Assembly (NCBI GenBank): GCA_013215865.1
Contig: JABSQL010000199.1
Coordinates: 1-7,689 of the forward strand
Length of the DNA: 7,689 bases
Source: Candidatus Margulisiibacteriota bacterium
Lineage (GTDB): Bacteria; Margulisbacteria; Marinamargulisbacteria; DT-59
Direction of reading: 5' to 3'
Positions within the stretch are counted from its first letter, which is position 1, and every line of letters begins with the position of its first letter. The notes beneath the pieces were generated by a model. That model was not told where the DNA came from and searched no databases. It worked only from the letters and a program-made list of their open reading frames with translations. Shown piece by piece: positions 6,315 to 7,689 of this stretch. The position numbers were made by a program, and so were the translations under genes.

Positions 6315-6482
6315 ATGGATGGTAGGAATATTTCTAGCGCTCACTATTCATACTGCTCCTTAACCCAAGCCACTTACTTCAAACGTAAAACGCCTCCTCA
6401 GAAGAAAGGGATTATTAATAAGCAAAACTTAGAAATTTTAGGCTCTATAGAAGAAACAGTGAGTAAAGATGAGGGTAAATAA
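6315..6482 (+). pseudogene. Short frame, possible transposase scrap
   Basis: A 55-residue frame starts MDGRNISSAHYSYCSLTQAT and continues YFKRKTPPQKKG. The piece SLTQATYFKRKTPP faintly recalls the 'G(I/L)SRSTYYRRLKPP' region near the start of IS3-type OrfB transposases. An AAGGGA lies 4 bases before the ATG; the frame is also open upstream to a TTG at 6243. It follows the IS-like end directly, which favours mobile-element debris. Evidence that it is translated is weak. Confidence 0.25.
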
Positions 6483-6581
6483 GTAGGAACGAAAGTGACA
6501 GTGAGATTGAAAGTAAGGGCATGTGTGAATTTAAAGAGATAGATAAGGATCGTGGGATGGATCGATAGGCGGTATTTTGGG

Positions 6582-6706
6582 GTGGTTATGTTAGAGCTTC
6601 AGGGTACCTGCAGTACCGTCCGGCATCAACTATAATCCTAAAAATGGGGATTGAAAACCGATTGAAAGAAGAAATTCCAGAGATCACTGAGGTTCTTGCA
6701 GTTTAG
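6582..6706 (+). pseudogene. NifU-like C-terminal domain, frameshifted fragment
   Basis: Two frames together spell the C-terminal Fe-S scaffold domain of NifU. VVMLELQGTCST (from about 6585) is in one frame; PASTIILKMGIENRLKEEIP and EITEVLAV up to the TAG at 6704-6706 are in the next. The junction at 6615-6622 reads ACC-GT-CCG where the family needs ACC-TGT-CCG: losing one T removes the second cysteine of the CxxCP cluster-binding motif and shifts the frame. The domain normally assembles iron-sulfur clusters. The upstream half, including the usual DGG motif, is not readable, so this is a decayed 5'-truncated copy. The match is by motif memory but is very specific. Confidence 0.72.
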
Positions 6707-6722
6707 TATAATTAAATATTAT

Positions 6723-6750
6723 TTGCAAAATTTAAAAATTCCTGTAATAT
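6723..6750 (+). promoter_or_regulatory. Promoter of the 309-residue protein gene
   Basis: TTGCAA (6723-6728) and TAATAT (6745-6750) are separated by 16 bases in a very AT-rich context. The expected transcription start is about 6757, the first base of the GTG start codon, which suggests a leaderless mRNA. No Shine-Dalgarno is present before the GTG, which agrees. Confidence 0.5.
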
Positions 6751-6756
6751 TGCTAT

Positions 6757-7686
6757 GTGATATTACAATATAAGATAGTCTCCTTTGTAAAGGAGGATAA
6801 GCTACAAGATGATACTCAGACAAAGTATAAAGACAAATTTATAAAATTTGTAGTAAATCCAAATCATTTCAATATAAGTTCTGCAAACAAACATATACCA
6901 GCAAGTAGTATAGATGTGCGAAATATAGCTAAAGACTTTAAAAAAGGGTGTATGTCTGAATATAAACTAGAAGAAGAATTTGAAAGTTTTTTACATGCTT
7001 CTCTAACCCAAGTATATGATGCAAAGACCTATGATCTAAAGATTCCTTTTAAACAAATTTACGCTAAAATAGTCCCAAGAATTAAATATAGAGGAACTTC
7101 TGTTTTTGCAAATACTGAAAATGCTGCTGAACTTGAGTCTTTAATTAAAAAAGGGGTTTCAGATATAGAATTTCAAGAAGGAAAATATGATGTTAATAAT
7201 ATAATTCCTGTGGGAATTTCCTCTAAAAATACAGAGAGTCCAATTAATGAATTTGCCTATCGAGGAAGGTTTCATATGGATGATGGAGAATGGCCTTCTG
7301 ATACTTATAGGGAATTAACAGTGACATTTCCAGATAATAACTCTAAACAGTCTTGCTTGCAGTACTCTATTTTAGGTAAATTAATATTTAATCCTAAAAT
7401 GAAGGACGTCAGTAACATTAATAAATGTTTGAGAAGGAGCGGGGAAAAAGTTTTTCATGAATATAGTAATTTAAGGGAATGCCTTGAAGAATTAAATAGA
7501 ATATTTTTTCGTATTTATGTAGAAGGAAAAGAAAATACGGTGCTTAGACATCTAGAACCAGGTTTTTTATTCTCTTCTCCAGGTGAAGTAGAGCATAGAA
7601 GCCCGCCCAATCCTACCTGCAAAGATAGGTTTCTAATCAGTATAGTATTGAAAAAAAAAGATGCTGTTAAATCAAAAGTTGACTAA
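6757..7686 (+). CDS. Unrecognised 309-residue protein
   Basis: I do not recognise this protein. It is predicted soluble: no signal peptide or membrane helix is seen. The first 65 residues are lysine-rich (LQDDTQTKYKDKFIKFVV). Residues 66-90 look helical (YKLEEEFESFLHASL), 95-112 are beta-like (YDLKIPFKQIYAKIVPRIKY), 165-192 are beta-rich with acidic and aromatic residues (YRGRFHMDDGEWPSDTY), and 238-256 form another helix (LRECLEELNRIFFRI). Four cysteines are scattered and not in a CxxC. Codon usage is very AT-rich, like the DprA-like gene and transporter. The GTG start rests on the promoter position; the next in-frame ATG would be at residue 66. It stands alone on the plus strand after the debris region and is intact to its TAA. 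Confidence 0.7.
   Translation: MILQYKIVSFVKEDKLQDDTQTKYKDKFIKFVVNPNHFNISSANKHIPASSIDVRNIAKDFKKGCMSEYKLEEEFESFLHASLTQVYDAKTYDLKIPFKQIYAKIVPRIKYRGTSVFANTENAAELESLIKKGVSDIEFQEGKYDVNNIIPVGISSKNTESPINEFAYRGRFHMDDGEWPSDTYRELTVTFPDNNSKQSCLQYSILGKLIFNPKMKDVSNINKCLRRSGEKVFHEYSNLRECLEELNRIFFRIYVEGKENTVLRHLEPGFLFSSPGEVEHRSPPNPTCKDRFLISIVLKKKDAVKSKVD
6780..6795. repeat. Hairpin CTCCTTT-GT-AAAGGAG within the start of the last gene
   Basis: A perfect 7-bp inverted repeat with a 2-base centre lies 23 bases inside the 309-residue gene. The right arm is a textbook anti-16S AAAGGAG sequence that would be hidden by the stem. No in-frame start codon follows at a useful distance; an ATG about 13 bases on is out of frame. 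Confidence 0.4.
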
Positions 7687-7689
7687 TCT

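Larger units (their letters stand above)
6026..6756. other. 731-base region of gene debris without an intact gene
   Basis: Between the transporter and the last gene I see no intact gene. It holds the hydrophobic remnant, the IS21-like end, a possible transposase scrap, the NifU fragment and the promoter of the last gene. No tRNA, convincing terminator or long repeat was seen. A pair of 9-base inverted copies (TGAAAATTG at 6237-6245, CAATTTTCA at 6285-6293) lies across the inner IS repeat. Confidence 0.6.

Noticed and set aside
6483..6540. Segment reading VTVRLKVRACVN, resembling the start of a second NifU-type core
   Set aside because: Too short and without the CxxC context; likely a chance resemblance.
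1..7689. CRISPR arrays, tRNA and rRNA genes, attachment-site repeats
   Set aside because: Scanned by eye; no regularly spaced repeats, cloverleaf-like sequences or long direct repeats were seen.

Overview
This AT-rich window is a mosaic of accessory DNA. It most resembles a prophage or genomic island in a spirochaete, and Leptospira is my best guess. That guess rests on general gene character (a small secreted CxxC protein, contractile-tail genes, weak or absent Shine-Dalgarno sites, decayed insertion sequences between genes) and not on any diagnostic marker.

Left block (1-2118, all minus strand): four consecutive genes of a contractile-tail baseplate, read right to left. They are a Dit-like tail protein, a small DUF6983-type plug protein, a baseplate hub protein, and the N-terminus of a Gp138-type spike protein that runs off the window. 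Spacing is very tight (a TAATG overlap, an 8-base overlap, then a directly abutting in-frame TGA-GTG), so they form one translationally coupled unit. The tape-measure, sheath and tube genes expected upstream of Dit are not in the window. Just upstream of the Dit ribosome binding site is a perfect 14-bp stem terminator, preceded by a plausible promoter and a short palindrome.

Middle block (2250-3773): a small exported cysteine-containing protein (plus strand) converges on a RhuM-family gene (minus strand). The RhuM promoter carries an inverted repeat over its -10 box and may give an almost leaderless mRNA.

Right-centre block (3945-6025, plus strand): a short DprA/SMF Rossmann protein lacking the usual C-terminal domain lies 11 bases before a 12-helix major-facilitator transporter. 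This pair is the best candidate for an undescribed functional unit. The pairing is unusual, the DprA copy is divergent, and it sits among mobile DNA.

Right block (6026-6756) is gene debris. It holds an orphan hydrophobic frame, two 20-base direct repeats resembling the end of an IS21-like element, a possible transposase scrap, and the frameshifted C-terminus of a NifU-type iron-sulfur scaffold. The last gene (6757-7686) encodes a 309-residue protein I do not recognise. It has a strong-looking promoter placed so that transcription would begin at or next to its GTG start.
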